NCBI GenBank assembly: GCA_029884425.1
Contig: JAOUHV010000017.1
Span: forward strand, 1-46,459
DNA from: Gammaproteobacteria bacterium
GTDB taxonomy: Bacteria; Pseudomonadota; Gammaproteobacteria; S012-40
Length of the DNA stretch: 46,459 bases
Direction of reading: 5' to 3'
The position numbers and the translations under genes were made by a program. Below the pieces are notes generated by a model that worked only from the letters and a program-made list of their open reading frames with translations, had not been told where the DNA came from and ran no database searches. This document shows, one piece after another, positions 17,424-25,897 of the stretch (position 1 is its first letter; each line of letters starts with the position of its first letter).

Positions 17424-18089
17424 ATGAGCAGTTTTAAAAAACAGCTATTCACCCAGTTTGCCCATATTGCCAAGGCAATGAGCAGCGCCAACCGATTGGA
17501 AATACTGGAATTTTTAGCCCAGCGTGAATACTCGGTCGAAGACCTGGCGCAGCGGATGGACCTGAGCATTGCCAACACCTCACATCACCTGCAGCAACTG
17601 CGCCACGCCGGCCTTGTCACCAGCCGCAAGGACGGCCTGCGGGTGTTTTATCGACTCAGTGGCAACGATGTTTCAATGCTACTTGATCAATTACGCGGTG
17701 TCGCTGAACGCCATCTGGACGAGGTTGGGACGCTCATTGACACCTACCTGCGCGCCAAGGACGACATGGAACCCATCCCCCGCGACACCCTGCTACAACG
17801 CGCCAAGGAAGGCTCGGTCACTGTTTTGGACGTCCGCCCTGCCGAAGAGTTCGCCGCGGGTCACCTTCCCGGTGCCATTAACATTCCGCTGGCGGATTTG
17901 AAAAAACAACTGGGACAACTGGATAGCCAACACGAAATCGTGGCCTACTGCCGAGGCCCTTACTGCGTATTGGCGTTTGATGCGGTAAAACTATTGCGCG
18001 AACAAGGACTGTCAGCGCGACGTTTGGAAGATGGCTTTCCCGAATGGCAAAATGCGGGGTTGCCGGTTGAGAAAACAGACAAACAATAA
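17424..18089 (+). CDS. ArsR-family transcriptional regulator with C-terminal rhodanese domain
   Basis: The product is 221 residues from ATG 17424; ATG 17394 is an alternative. Residues 8-100 are an ArsR-type winged helix (YSVEDLAQRMDLSIANTSHHLQQLRHAGLV is the reading head). Residues about 118-215 are a rhodanese domain with DVRPAEEFAAGHLPGAINIP and the active loop C176-R-G-P-Y-C181. The winged-helix domain contains no cysteine, so metal or persulfide sensing of the usual ArsR or SqrR kind is not possible there; the rhodanese loop is the likely sensor. It faces the hydroxylase and VTT-rhodanese genes, probably its targets, across two mirrored operators. Confidence 0.88.
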   Translation: MSSFKKQLFTQFAHIAKAMSSANRLEILEFLAQREYSVEDLAQRMDLSIANTSHHLQQLRHAGLVTSRKDGLRVFYRLSGNDVSMLLDQLRGVAERHLDEVGTLIDTYLRAKDDMEPIPRDTLLQRAKEGSVTVLDVRPAEEFAAGHLPGAINIPLADLKKQLGQLDSQHEIVAYCRGPYCVLAFDAVKLLREQGLSARRLEDGFPEWQNAGLPVEKTDKQ

Positions 18090-18126
18090 TACCGATTGAA
18101 TATTTCTGCCACGGCAAACGGTCATG

Positions 18127-18981
18127 CTACAGCCCAAACTGCTTGCGTAAAATGGCATCCATCCAGCGGCTGGGCAGCAGCCAGGCCAGCGGCGCAACGA
18201 TTTTGGCCTGGCCAACGCGATAACGCGGTTTAGGATTGGTTGCACGCAACGCAGTTTCAATCACCTGCACCACACAATCCACAGACACGGCATTTTTATC
18301 CGGTGCCCCTACCGTTGCCAAGTACCTGGAAATCGCCGGCTCGTAGGGCTGCAACCGCTGCGCATCGAACGTTTTCTGCGATGTCTCACTGCGAGATCGA
18401 CTGCGCTCCCAAATCGAGGTTTTTATCGGCCCCGGTTCAACGATGCTGACCTTGATGCCTTGCCCCTGGGTTTCCATACGCAGCGCATCAGTCATGCCTT
18501 CCAGCGCGAACTTTGACGCAACATATGCTCCCCAGAATGGAAACGCCACACGTCCCGACAACGAAGTCACCATCACCACCCGACCTTGGGTCTGCCGCAA
18601 CAATGGCATGAACGCCTGCGTCACCGCCAACGTGCCGATGACATTCACTTCCAGTTGCTGACGCGCATCATCAATATTGACGCATTCCAGCGGCGCAATC
18701 ATCGCAACTGCGCCGGCGTTATTGATCAACGAAAATGTCTCGTTTTCCGTCATTTCCTGACTAATGCGACGATAGGCGTTGGCAATCGACATGCTGTCGC
18801 AAACATCAAGAATCAATGGCCGGATATTGTTGTCTATTTTCTTTAAGGCTTCTGCATCTTTTTCTTTGCGCACCGATGCATAAACGGTGAAACCCTGCGC
18901 CGCGAATTTTGCCGCGCAAGCGGCACCAATACCACTGGAGGCACCGGTAACAAGAATCGTATGCTTGTTGGCCATTTCCAT
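18127..18981 (-). CDS. Short-chain dehydrogenase/reductase
   Basis: A classical SDR of 284 residues: NAD(P)-binding T12-G-A-S-S-G-I-G, structural N87-N-A-G, catalytic S140 and Y153-V-A-S-K157. A basic residue after the first strand (SVRKEKD) suggests NADPH preference. The extended C-terminus (RYRVGQAKIVAPLAWLLPSRWMDAILRK) resembles SDRs acting on lipids or retinoid-like substrates, but the substrate is unknown. ATG 18981 or 18975 may be used. It follows the RND pump gene on the same strand, separated by about 140 bp with a hairpin, so it is probably a separate unit. Confidence 0.85.
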   Translation of the reverse strand: MEMANKHTILVTGASSGIGAACAAKFAAQGFTVYASVRKEKDAEALKKIDNNIRPLILDVCDSMSIANAYRRISQEMTENETFSLINNAGAVAMIAPLECVNIDDARQQLEVNVIGTLAVTQAFMPLLRQTQGRVVMVTSLSGRVAFPFWGAYVASKFALEGMTDALRMETQGQGIKVSIVEPGPIKTSIWERSRSRSETSQKTFDAQRLQPYEPAISRYLATVGAPDKNAVSVDCVVQVIETALRATNPKPRYRVGQAKIVAPLAWLLPSRWMDAILRKQFGL

Positions 18982-19084
18982 CTAACCTGATTTTTCTCAT
19001 TGAAGATTGGCCGCCATGCTAACCCCATTACCATGGAATTAGCAATTCCCGTTACGGCAGAAAAAATTGGCAGAATTGTATTGA

Positions 19085-19113
19085 GCGACGAGTGATATTC
19101 ACTCACTCGTCGC
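19085..19113 (-). terminator. Stem-loop after the RND pump gene
   Basis: A perfect 11-bp stem, GCGACGAGTGA with TCACTCGTCGC around a 7-nt loop, starts about 10 nt past the RND stop codon. No T-run follows on the minus strand, so it may be a 3'-end stabilising hairpin or a weak terminator. Confidence 0.5.
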
Positions 19114-19122
19114 AGGGAAAAA

Positions 19123-22100
19123 TCAGCGTGATGCGGCCTGAGCAATCCAGCGCATTCCGCGTTTTAACAATTGCAGAAAATCATCGACGTAAGTAAACAC
19201 CACAGGAATCACCAGCAATGACAACACCGTCGATGTCAGCAATCCACCAATTACCGCCACCGCCATCGGTGAGCGAAAACTGGGCTCGGCTCCCAGGCCC
19301 ATTGCCACCGGCAACATGCCCGCGCCCATGGCAATGGTAGTCATGATAATCGGTCGCGCACGTTTGGCACACGCATCAACCAGCGCCTCAAAACGCGGCA
19401 TGTTATGTTCACGCCGCGCCTTCACCGCATATTCCACCAACAGAATAGAATTTTTACTCACGACGCCCATCAACATCAGCAAGCCGATAATGACCGGCAT
19501 TGAAAACGCATGATCCATCATCAACAAGCCAAGGAACGCGCCACCCACCGAGAACGGCAATGCCGCCAAAATAGTCACCGGCTGCAAAAAGTCATGGAAC
19601 AACAACACCAGCACGATATAGATGCACAACACGCCGATCAGCATCGCATAGCCGAAACTGCCAAACAGCTCCATCATGCGCTCCGCTTCACCGGAAGCAG
19701 GCTGGCTAATACCCGCAGGCAATTGTTGCAGCGACTGCATGTTATTAATCTGCTCCTGCAGCGTTCCCACCTGCTGCCCCGCCAATTCGATTTCGATGCT
19801 CACATTTCGCTTTCGGTCCAACCGATCAATTTCGCTGGGGCCACTTCCCAGCGTTACTTCAGCCAATGCCGACAAGGGCACAAAGCCGTGTTTCGCGGGC
19901 ACCTGCAATTGTTTTAGCGCTTCGATATTCTGTCGAACATCTTCTTGCAAGCGAACCCGAATGGGAATTTGTCGTTGTGGCAAATTCAGTTTTGGCAAAC
20001 GCACTGCGTAATCGCCACCTGTTGCCACCCGAATGGCATTTGCCAACGCTTCGCTGGTCACACCCAAATCTGCCGCGCGAGCATAATCGGGCGTGATATG
20101 AATTTCCGGGCGCTGTAAACTCGCACTGGAGGTGATATTGCCGATATCTTTCAACGTCCGCAGTTCGTTTTCCACCACACGCGCGGTATCGTTCAGGGCA
20201 ACCGCATCTTCGCCCTGCAATACCAACTGGAATTTTTCACCTGACCCACCCAGGCCAACCGAGGTGCGAACCCCCGCCAGCGGTTTCAAACGCTCGCGAA
20301 TTTCATTCTCCACTTCCGCCTGTTTTCGCGGCCTGTCGTTGCGGTGTTTCAGCGTAATGGTCAAGGTCGCCTTGCGGATGTCACTGCTGGCACCTTCACC
20401 AAACGGTCCGTGCCCGGCACTCACACCAACGGCGGTAAATATCGACACAATGTCATCAACCGGCAGCAATAATTCACGCGCCTGCTGTGCCGCAACAATG
20501 GTGTCTTCCAGGGTACTGCCCGGCTGTAATTCCAGCTTTACGGCGGTTTGATTTCGATCCGCCGCAGGCAAAAATCCCTTGGGCAACAAGGGCACCAGCA
20601 TCAGCGATCCAATAAAAAACAGCAACGCCAGCGAAATGGTGATTTTGCGATGCGCCAGAGTCCAGCGCATCCAGCCCAGATAGCGCTGCTTCAGTGGACC
20701 ATCTGGCTTTTGCGAGCCGTGTTCCTTGAGAAAATACGCCGCCATCATCGGTGTCAGCATTCGCGCCACCAACAATGAGGTTAGTACCGCCACCGCTGCG
20801 GTAATCCCAAATTGTTTGAAGAATTTCCCTGGAATGCCGCCCATAAACGCCGTCGGCAAAAACACAGCTACCAGGGTCATGGTGGTGGCAATCACCGCCA
20901 GACCAATTTCTCCTGCGGCTTCGGTCGCAGCCTCCAGCGGCTTTTTGCCCATACGTAAGTGACGCACAATATTTTCGATTTCAACAATGGCGTCATCGAC
21001 CAAAATGCCGACCACCAACGCCATCGCCAACAGGGTCAGCACGTTGAGACTGAAATCGAGATAGTTCATCACGATGAAGGTTGGAATAATCGATAACGGC
21101 AAGGCCGTCGCCGACACCAGGGTCGCACGCCAATCCCGCAGGAAAAGAAACACCACCAGAATCGCCAGGAAGGCGCCTTCGTACAACAATTCCATCGAAC
21201 CGTGATAATTGTCTTCAACCGCATCGACGGTATTGTAGGCTTCGACAATTTTTATTTGCGGAAACTGCTGCTGAAGTGTCTGCGCTACTTTGCGCACCTT
21301 GTTCGCCAGCTCCACTTCGCTCACACCACGCAGGCGCGTGATGTTAAAGCCAATCACCGGCTTTCCATCCAGGAAAGTATAGGTCGACCGTTCCGCCACG
21401 GTGTCACGCACGTGCGCAACTTCACCCAGGCGAATCGTACGCCCATCGGCCAAAGGAATTTCCAGCGCAGCAATATCCTGCGTGGTATGAGCAGCCGCCA
21501 GGGTGCGTATGGTTTGAATCGCACCACCGACATCTCCCCGCCCACCGGAGGTGTCCTGCTGAACCGATTTCAATCGTTCAGTAATTTGTGCCGGGGTAAT
21601 GCCCAGTGCATTCATTTTCAGTGGATCAAGATCAACCGCGATTTCACGATCAACACCACCAATCCGTGAAAATGCGCCCACACCTTCCACTGCGCGCATG
21701 GCTTTGCCGATTTCATTATCGACAAACCAGGACAACTCTTCTTCATCCATGTGCTCCGACTGCACCGTGAAGGTGGCAATCGCCGCTCCGGTAGTGGTGA
21801 TTTTGGAAACGATGGGATCATTCATGCTTGCCGGCAGCTTGGCACGAATACTGTCGATGGCATTGCGCACATCATTGACAGCCACTTCGGTGTCTTGATC
21901 AATATCGTATTCGACAATGATCGTAGCTGTGCTATCTGCGATGGTGGTACGTAAATGCTTTACGCCACCCAGATTGGCCAGTTTATCCTCAATCAACCGC
22001 GCCACTTCGGTTTCCAACTGACTGGGGGATGCTCCTTCCAGCGTCGCAGTCACCACCACGTTGGGCAGTTCAATATCAGGAAAGTTTTGAATACCTAATT

Positions 22101-22191
22101 CGCGAAAACTTTGAATCCCCAGCAGTGTCAGCAGGACAAACAGCAGAATGCCGGGAACCGGATTTTTTATCGACCAGGCCGAAACATTCAT
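19123..22191 (-). CDS. RND-family efflux pump inner-membrane transporter
   Basis: The 1022-residue length and repeated layout (a membrane helix, large periplasmic loop, then six helices, twice) are those of hydrophobe/amphiphile RND transporters, which export drugs, dyes or lipids using the proton gradient. The proton-relay pair is visible in GILVDDAIVEIENIV, and the matching lysine in VVSKNSILLVEYA. The ATG overlaps the stop of the membrane-fusion gene by 4 nt (ATGA). No outer-membrane TolC-like gene is in the operon, so a channel from elsewhere must be used. Confidence 0.93.
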   Translation of the reverse strand: MNVSAWSIKNPVPGILLFVLLTLLGIQSFRELGIQNFPDIELPNVVVTATLEGASPSQLETEVARLIEDKLANLGGVKHLRTTIADSTATIIVEYDIDQDTEVAVNDVRNAIDSIRAKLPASMNDPIVSKITTTGAAIATFTVQSEHMDEEELSWFVDNEIGKAMRAVEGVGAFSRIGGVDREIAVDLDPLKMNALGITPAQITERLKSVQQDTSGGRGDVGGAIQTIRTLAAAHTTQDIAALEIPLADGRTIRLGEVAHVRDTVAERSTYTFLDGKPVIGFNITRLRGVSEVELANKVRKVAQTLQQQFPQIKIVEAYNTVDAVEDNYHGSMELLYEGAFLAILVVFLFLRDWRATLVSATALPLSIIPTFIVMNYLDFSLNVLTLLAMALVVGILVDDAIVEIENIVRHLRMGKKPLEAATEAAGEIGLAVIATTMTLVAVFLPTAFMGGIPGKFFKQFGITAAVAVLTSLLVARMLTPMMAAYFLKEHGSQKPDGPLKQRYLGWMRWTLAHRKITISLALLFFIGSLMLVPLLPKGFLPAADRNQTAVKLELQPGSTLEDTIVAAQQARELLLPVDDIVSIFTAVGVSAGHGPFGEGASSDIRKATLTITLKHRNDRPRKQAEVENEIRERLKPLAGVRTSVGLGGSGEKFQLVLQGEDAVALNDTARVVENELRTLKDIGNITSSASLQRPEIHITPDYARAADLGVTSEALANAIRVATGGDYAVRLPKLNLPQRQIPIRVRLQEDVRQNIEALKQLQVPAKHGFVPLSALAEVTLGSGPSEIDRLDRKRNVSIEIELAGQQVGTLQEQINNMQSLQQLPAGISQPASGEAERMMELFGSFGYAMLIGVLCIYIVLVLLFHDFLQPVTILAALPFSVGGAFLGLLMMDHAFSMPVIIGLLMLMGVVSKNSILLVEYAVKARREHNMPRFEALVDACAKRARPIIMTTIAMGAGMLPVAMGLGAEPSFRSPMAVAVIGGLLTSTVLSLLVIPVVFTYVDDFLQLLKRGMRWIAQAASR

Positions 22192-23300
22192 TGCTTAACT
22201 ACCTTGGGTGCAGCGGCATTTTCACTGACCTGCACGGCATCACCACCGTTGAGGAATGCGCCGCCACTGAGCACAATGCGCGCATTGGCACTGAGCCCCT
22301 TGACGACTTCAACCCGGTTATTGGATCGCTGCCCTGTTGTCACTTTGCGTTGAATTACGCGCTGATCGCTACCCACTTCGAATATGTAGCTGTAGCCATC
22401 ACGCAACACCACAGCGGATTCAGGCACGGTCATTACTTGTTTTTTCTCGAACAAAATTTCGCCTTGGGCAAACATTCCTGCGCGTGCATTTTTGCTCGAC
22501 AACAAATCCACATACACCAACGTCTTGCGCGAACTGACGTCCGCCACGGGCGATTTCATCCGCACTTTGCCTTCGATTTGTTCGCCACTGGACAATCGCA
22601 AACGAGCATCTTGTCCTGGCTTCACTTTCGCCACCTGCTCGGCCATCAATTCCGCTCGCCATTCCAGACGGTTTTTCCGTACCAAACGAAACAATTCAGC
22701 ACCCACCTGGGGCACAGCACCAAGCATGGCGCTGCGAGCGGATACCACGCCGTCATCCACGGCAACAATTTCGGTTTGTCTCAGGCGGATTTTTTGACTT
22801 TGCAATTGCGCTTCTGCGGATGACAAATTAGCGCGCGCCTTGTCGCGAGCCACCAAATACTGGGTCACCATTTGCTCAGAGTAAACACCACTCAGTTTTG
22901 CTTCCTCAGCACGCTTGGCATTTTCTTCCGCTTCACGCATCTCGGCATTGGCCTGCGCAACCAGTGCTTCTTTTTGTGCCAGATCGGCCCTTACCATGTC
23001 GGATGCCAGTAACGCCATTTTTTGCCCGCGTTTCACTTCATCACCCACATCCACCAGAATGTCGGTCACGCGCAATCCTGTCGTTTCTGCTGCCACAATC
23101 GCCTCTTGCCAAGGCCAAATTCCGCCACTGGCCAATTGGGTTTCGCTCCAGCTTTCAACGCTGGGAGTAATCGTTTTGACCGCCAATACCGGCCTTTCTT
23201 TTTTTGCCGCGTCGGGCTTGTCAGCTGCATTAGGCATGGTCACAGGCGTCAAACTTAGTAGCGCCAGCATCAACAGCGCATTGGTCTTTTTAAAATTCAT
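22188..23300 (-). CDS. RND efflux periplasmic adaptor (membrane fusion protein)
   Basis: This 370-residue protein starts with a signal peptide (MNFKKTNALLMLALLSLTPV), followed by an adaptor fold: lipoyl-like half motif VAAETTGLRVTDILVDVGDEVKRGQ, a coiled hairpin (KEALVAQANAEMREAEENAK...), the second lipoyl half (VAVDDGVVSARSAMLGAVPQVG) and beta-barrel segments. It links the RND pump to an outer-membrane channel. No lipobox cysteine is present. GAGGAA precedes the ATG, which is 2 nt after the TetR stop; its own stop overlaps the pump start. Confidence 0.9.
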   Translation of the reverse strand: MNFKKTNALLMLALLSLTPVTMPNAADKPDAAKKERPVLAVKTITPSVESWSETQLASGGIWPWQEAIVAAETTGLRVTDILVDVGDEVKRGQKMALLASDMVRADLAQKEALVAQANAEMREAEENAKRAEEAKLSGVYSEQMVTQYLVARDKARANLSSAEAQLQSQKIRLRQTEIVAVDDGVVSARSAMLGAVPQVGAELFRLVRKNRLEWRAELMAEQVAKVKPGQDARLRLSSGEQIEGKVRMKSPVADVSSRKTLVYVDLLSSKNARAGMFAQGEILFEKKQVMTVPESAVVLRDGYSYIFEVGSDQRVIQRKVTTGQRSNNRVEVVKGLSANARIVLSGGAFLNGGDAVQVSENAAAPKVVKQ

Positions 23301-23302
23301 TG

Positions 23303-23977
23303 TTATTCCTCGACACTGGCCAGTGTCTTTGACGTCAAACCTAACGCATTAAAAATTAGTTCGCCTGCGGTGGCCGATGCCTGCGTTAATACATCTACGC
23401 ATGGCTGCCCAGCCCCCATAGTCGCCAGCAGCGCGTGACGTGAAACGATCACATTCAGCATCGTTCCCATCAATACATACGCTTGTAATTTCGCACGATC
23501 GGAGTTTTCATCGATGTGCTGCAATCCGGCAATAATTCGGGTAAATATTTGCTGCGAAGGCTGCGCGCGGCGCTGGTAAATCAGCTCAAATCCCAGACCG
23601 GGAAACGACAGCTCGCGCACTACTAACATCGCATACCAACGACGATGTGGCTCACAGGGAAAGCGACTGAAAAAACTGTCTATGTAAACACTCAGAGTAA
23701 TGGCCAGGGCATCGCGATCGCCTTGCGCCTCATCAATCATTGCCTGCAGTTGCTGCATGGCATGGCTAAAATTTGCTTCATCTTCCGCCAGCAGCGCCTC
23801 AAACACCGCCCGGTACAGACCTTCCTTGCCGTCAAAATGGTATTGCACTGCCGCCACATTGGCACCGGCAGCCGCACAGATCTCGCGCACGGACACGCCT
23901 TTAAATCCCGATTCGGCAAACAACGGAATCGCCGCCTGAATCAAGCTGTCCCGGGTTTCTGCGCTTTTGCCGTCCAT
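23303..23977 (-). CDS. TetR/AcrR-family repressor of the efflux operon
   Basis: A 224-residue TetR-type regulator. The HTH reads RDSLIQAAIPLFAESGFKG then ICAAAGANVAAVQYHFDGKE; the C-terminal ligand domain resembles the CerR/YbiH group of efflux regulators. It is the first gene of a three-gene operon with the adaptor and pump, spaced 2 nt from the adaptor. A perfect 22-bp palindrome 55 nt upstream is the probable operator, implying autorepression relieved by a pump substrate. Confidence 0.9.
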   Translation of the reverse strand: MDGKSAETRDSLIQAAIPLFAESGFKGVSVREICAAAGANVAAVQYHFDGKEGLYRAVFEALLAEDEANFSHAMQQLQAMIDEAQGDRDALAITLSVYIDSFFSRFPCEPHRRWYAMLVVRELSFPGLGFELIYQRRAQPSQQIFTRIIAGLQHIDENSDRAKLQAYVLMGTMLNVIVSRHALLATMGAGQPCVDVLTQASATAGELIFNALGLTSKTLASVEE

Positions 23978-24031
23978 ACCTTTTTTCCATCAAAATCTAA
24001 CCTGCACCTATAGTACGGCTAAATATTCAAC

Positions 24032-24053
24032 GATTCAAACAAATGTTTGAATC
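24032..24053. promoter_or_regulatory. Perfect palindromic operator upstream of the TetR-MFP-RND operon
   Basis: GATTCAAACA, AA, TGTTTGAATC: two 10-bp arms match without error around 2 nt, the size and symmetry of a TetR-dimer site. It ends 55 nt before the tetR start, in the region where the promoter should lie. Confidence 0.75.
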
Positions 24054-24093
24054 TTGCCAACCTATAAAAACAAGGTGATTTATGCCCTAGAAG

Positions 24094-24122
24094 ACAAAAA
24101 AAGGGAGGTCTCTTGACCTCCC
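24094..24122 (-). terminator. Rho-independent terminator after the ATP-grasp/CNB gene
   Basis: On the minus strand GGGAGGTC pairs with GACCTCCC around a 4-nt loop and is followed by seven Ts. It lies about 35 nt past the stop of the ATP-grasp gene and isolates it from the efflux operon. Confidence 0.85.
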
Positions 24123-24155
24123 CTGGGGATTCGCTTACCGGTAATCCGCAGACCG

Positions 24156-25682
24156 TCAGGGGGCCTTGCCCACCAATTTACGGTCCATTTCCCGCACTCG
24201 CACCACTTGCTGCCAGAACAAATCCTCAAGAATATCCGGGACGCGACTGATCAACTTGCGAAACACATGGGCATAAATACGTATACACACGCAGTCGGTT
24301 TTGGCGCGGGCACTGGCCGAGCGAGGTAAACCATCCAGCGCCGACAATTCACCCAACGTCGAGCCCGCCTGCAAATCATCCAGCACAACTTCTCGCTGAT
24401 CGCGATCGCTGACAAAGGCCTCGATATTGCCCTGCAGAATCAACAGCAGATAATCACCAAGATCGCCCTCACGCCAAATCATTGTGCCGGCAGGAATGCG
24501 CATTTCCACACCGCAACGATACAACTCGCGCAGCGAGGCTTCGGAATATTTTTTCTTCTGAATAAAAAACCCGCTGAACTCGACATTCAACAACTCATAA
24601 ATTCGCTCAACACTGTCTTCTTCGATGTACACCACTGAAAATGCCAGTTGATGCTGATAGTCCAGCGCCAGATCGGAAATGATGTTGGAGAACAATGCGC
24701 GGAAGCCTCGATAGTCCGGACGATACTGACTGACATCCACGGCAGTGCCGTTGTAGCCGATGTAAAACGCAAACACTTTGCTTTCCTTGCCACGCCACAG
24801 CTTCTGCCAATCAGGACGAATGTCATTGGCAAAGCATGCAAACGGATCCAGGCCAAAGGCGTGAAAACTCAAATCCGACAGACCATCACTGCCGTAGCGC
24901 AATGGATTCAGCTCAATCGGGATAAACTGATCTTTGTAAAACCGAAACTCACCATGCAGCGGCAATGATTTCGCCTGCAGGGTTTTATTCATCTCGGTGA
25001 AAAACACCACCAGCTTATCGTGCAAATCCTGATAAATCTCATGCGTGGTGTAGTACACCACGTGCAGATAGGCTTTGTTGTCAGGAATGGGGTGATGGCA
25101 AATGTTGGTAATGACCGGTTTGCCTTCGGCGTCGAAAAACATGTCAGCCGCATATTCTTCGCCTTCGATAAATTCTTCAATCAGAAAATCTTCCGTCGAC
25201 AACACCTTGTCGGAAAAAATACTGACTTTGCGCGTCAGCTCCTGTTCGATGTCGCGCACAACTGCGGACAAATCCATTTTTCCCTGCAGCATTCGTCCGC
25301 CACTGCCCCAGTAACCTTTCACTGGTTTGACGAAATATTTTTTGCTGGGGTCCAACTGCTGCGTGGGCAAATCACTCAACTTGATCGGTTTGAAATACAA
25401 GTTGGGAAACATGCCCTGCAACAACTGCCGACTGGAAACTTTGTTCTTCAGTTGCTCGACCGCATGGCAACGCTGCGGATCATCCCAGCGCTGCAACACC
25501 AATTCCAATACAGTTTCAGAGGTGATGCAGACTTTGTCCTGGGCGGCAAAACGGATTCCGGGATCATCCAACAGTTGCTGTCGCGACAACACGCGCAGGT
25601 GTTCGCCTTGAGGGATCACATTCAAAATCCCTGCTCCTGCATGGTCCGCAACGATAAACCAGGTGGTTGCTGCATTGCTCAT
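24156..25682 (-). CDS. ATP-grasp domain protein fused to a cyclic-nucleotide-binding domain
   Basis: The 508-residue protein has two parts. Residues about 75-300 look like an ATP-grasp ligase: YFVKPVKGYWGSGG (116-129, nucleotide lysine and glycine loop), FLIEEFIEGEEYAADM (166-181) and IPIELNPLRYG (254-264, metal-binding E257 and N259). Residues about 385-500 form a cyclic-nucleotide-binding domain with the phosphate cassette G444-E-L-S-A-L-D-G-L-P-R454-S-A-S; the arginine that grips the cyclic phosphate is present, and there is no HTH after it. ATP-grasp enzymes join a carboxylate to an amine or thiol; the substrate here is unknown. The gene stands alone with its own terminator. The start lacks a strong ribosome-binding site. 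Confidence 0.85.
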   Translation of the reverse strand: MSNAATTWFIVADHAGAGILNVIPQGEHLRVLSRQQLLDDPGIRFAAQDKVCITSETVLELVLQRWDDPQRCHAVEQLKNKVSSRQLLQGMFPNLYFKPIKLSDLPTQQLDPSKKYFVKPVKGYWGSGGRMLQGKMDLSAVVRDIEQELTRKVSIFSDKVLSTEDFLIEEFIEGEEYAADMFFDAEGKPVITNICHHPIPDNKAYLHVVYYTTHEIYQDLHDKLVVFFTEMNKTLQAKSLPLHGEFRFYKDQFIPIELNPLRYGSDGLSDLSFHAFGLDPFACFANDIRPDWQKLWRGKESKVFAFYIGYNGTAVDVSQYRPDYRGFRALFSNIISDLALDYQHQLAFSVVYIEEDSVERIYELLNVEFSGFFIQKKKYSEASLRELYRCGVEMRIPAGTMIWREGDLGDYLLLILQGNIEAFVSDRDQREVVLDDLQAGSTLGELSALDGLPRSASARAKTDCVCIRIYAHVFRKLISRVPDILEDLFWQQVVRVREMDRKLVGKAP

Positions 25683-25844
25683 ACACTGTCAGCGCTCATC
25701 AAGTGTTGGCCGGAAATCAGTTACGATGGGAGTTTTTCTGTGAACGTCAGGGGCGTACTAACCGGCATTCATCCTCACCCCATCCTTGCAAATCATCGCT
25801 ATCCGCACATTTGCAAGATTTAGCCTCCCATGACATGGACTTAT

Positions 25845-25897
25845 ATCGGCGCAATCCAGCATCGGCTTGACGCGACCAATAACACAATCGCGCCGAT
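25845..25897 (-). promoter_or_regulatory. Imperfect inverted repeat at the 3' end of the TSUP exporter gene
   Basis: ATCGGCGC-a-AT at 25845-25855 matches in reverse ATCGCGCCGAT at 25887-25897 with one mismatch; the right arm includes the stop codon of the exporter gene. A long spacer of about 31 nt and no T-run make it a weak terminator candidate. Confidence 0.3.

Noticed and set aside
17307-17424. N-terminal extensions MYSSNHLN and MYSSNYLN on the two divergent genes
   Set aside because: They are the two arms of the same inverted repeat translated; starts at TTG, no ribosome-binding sites, and family proteins begin later.
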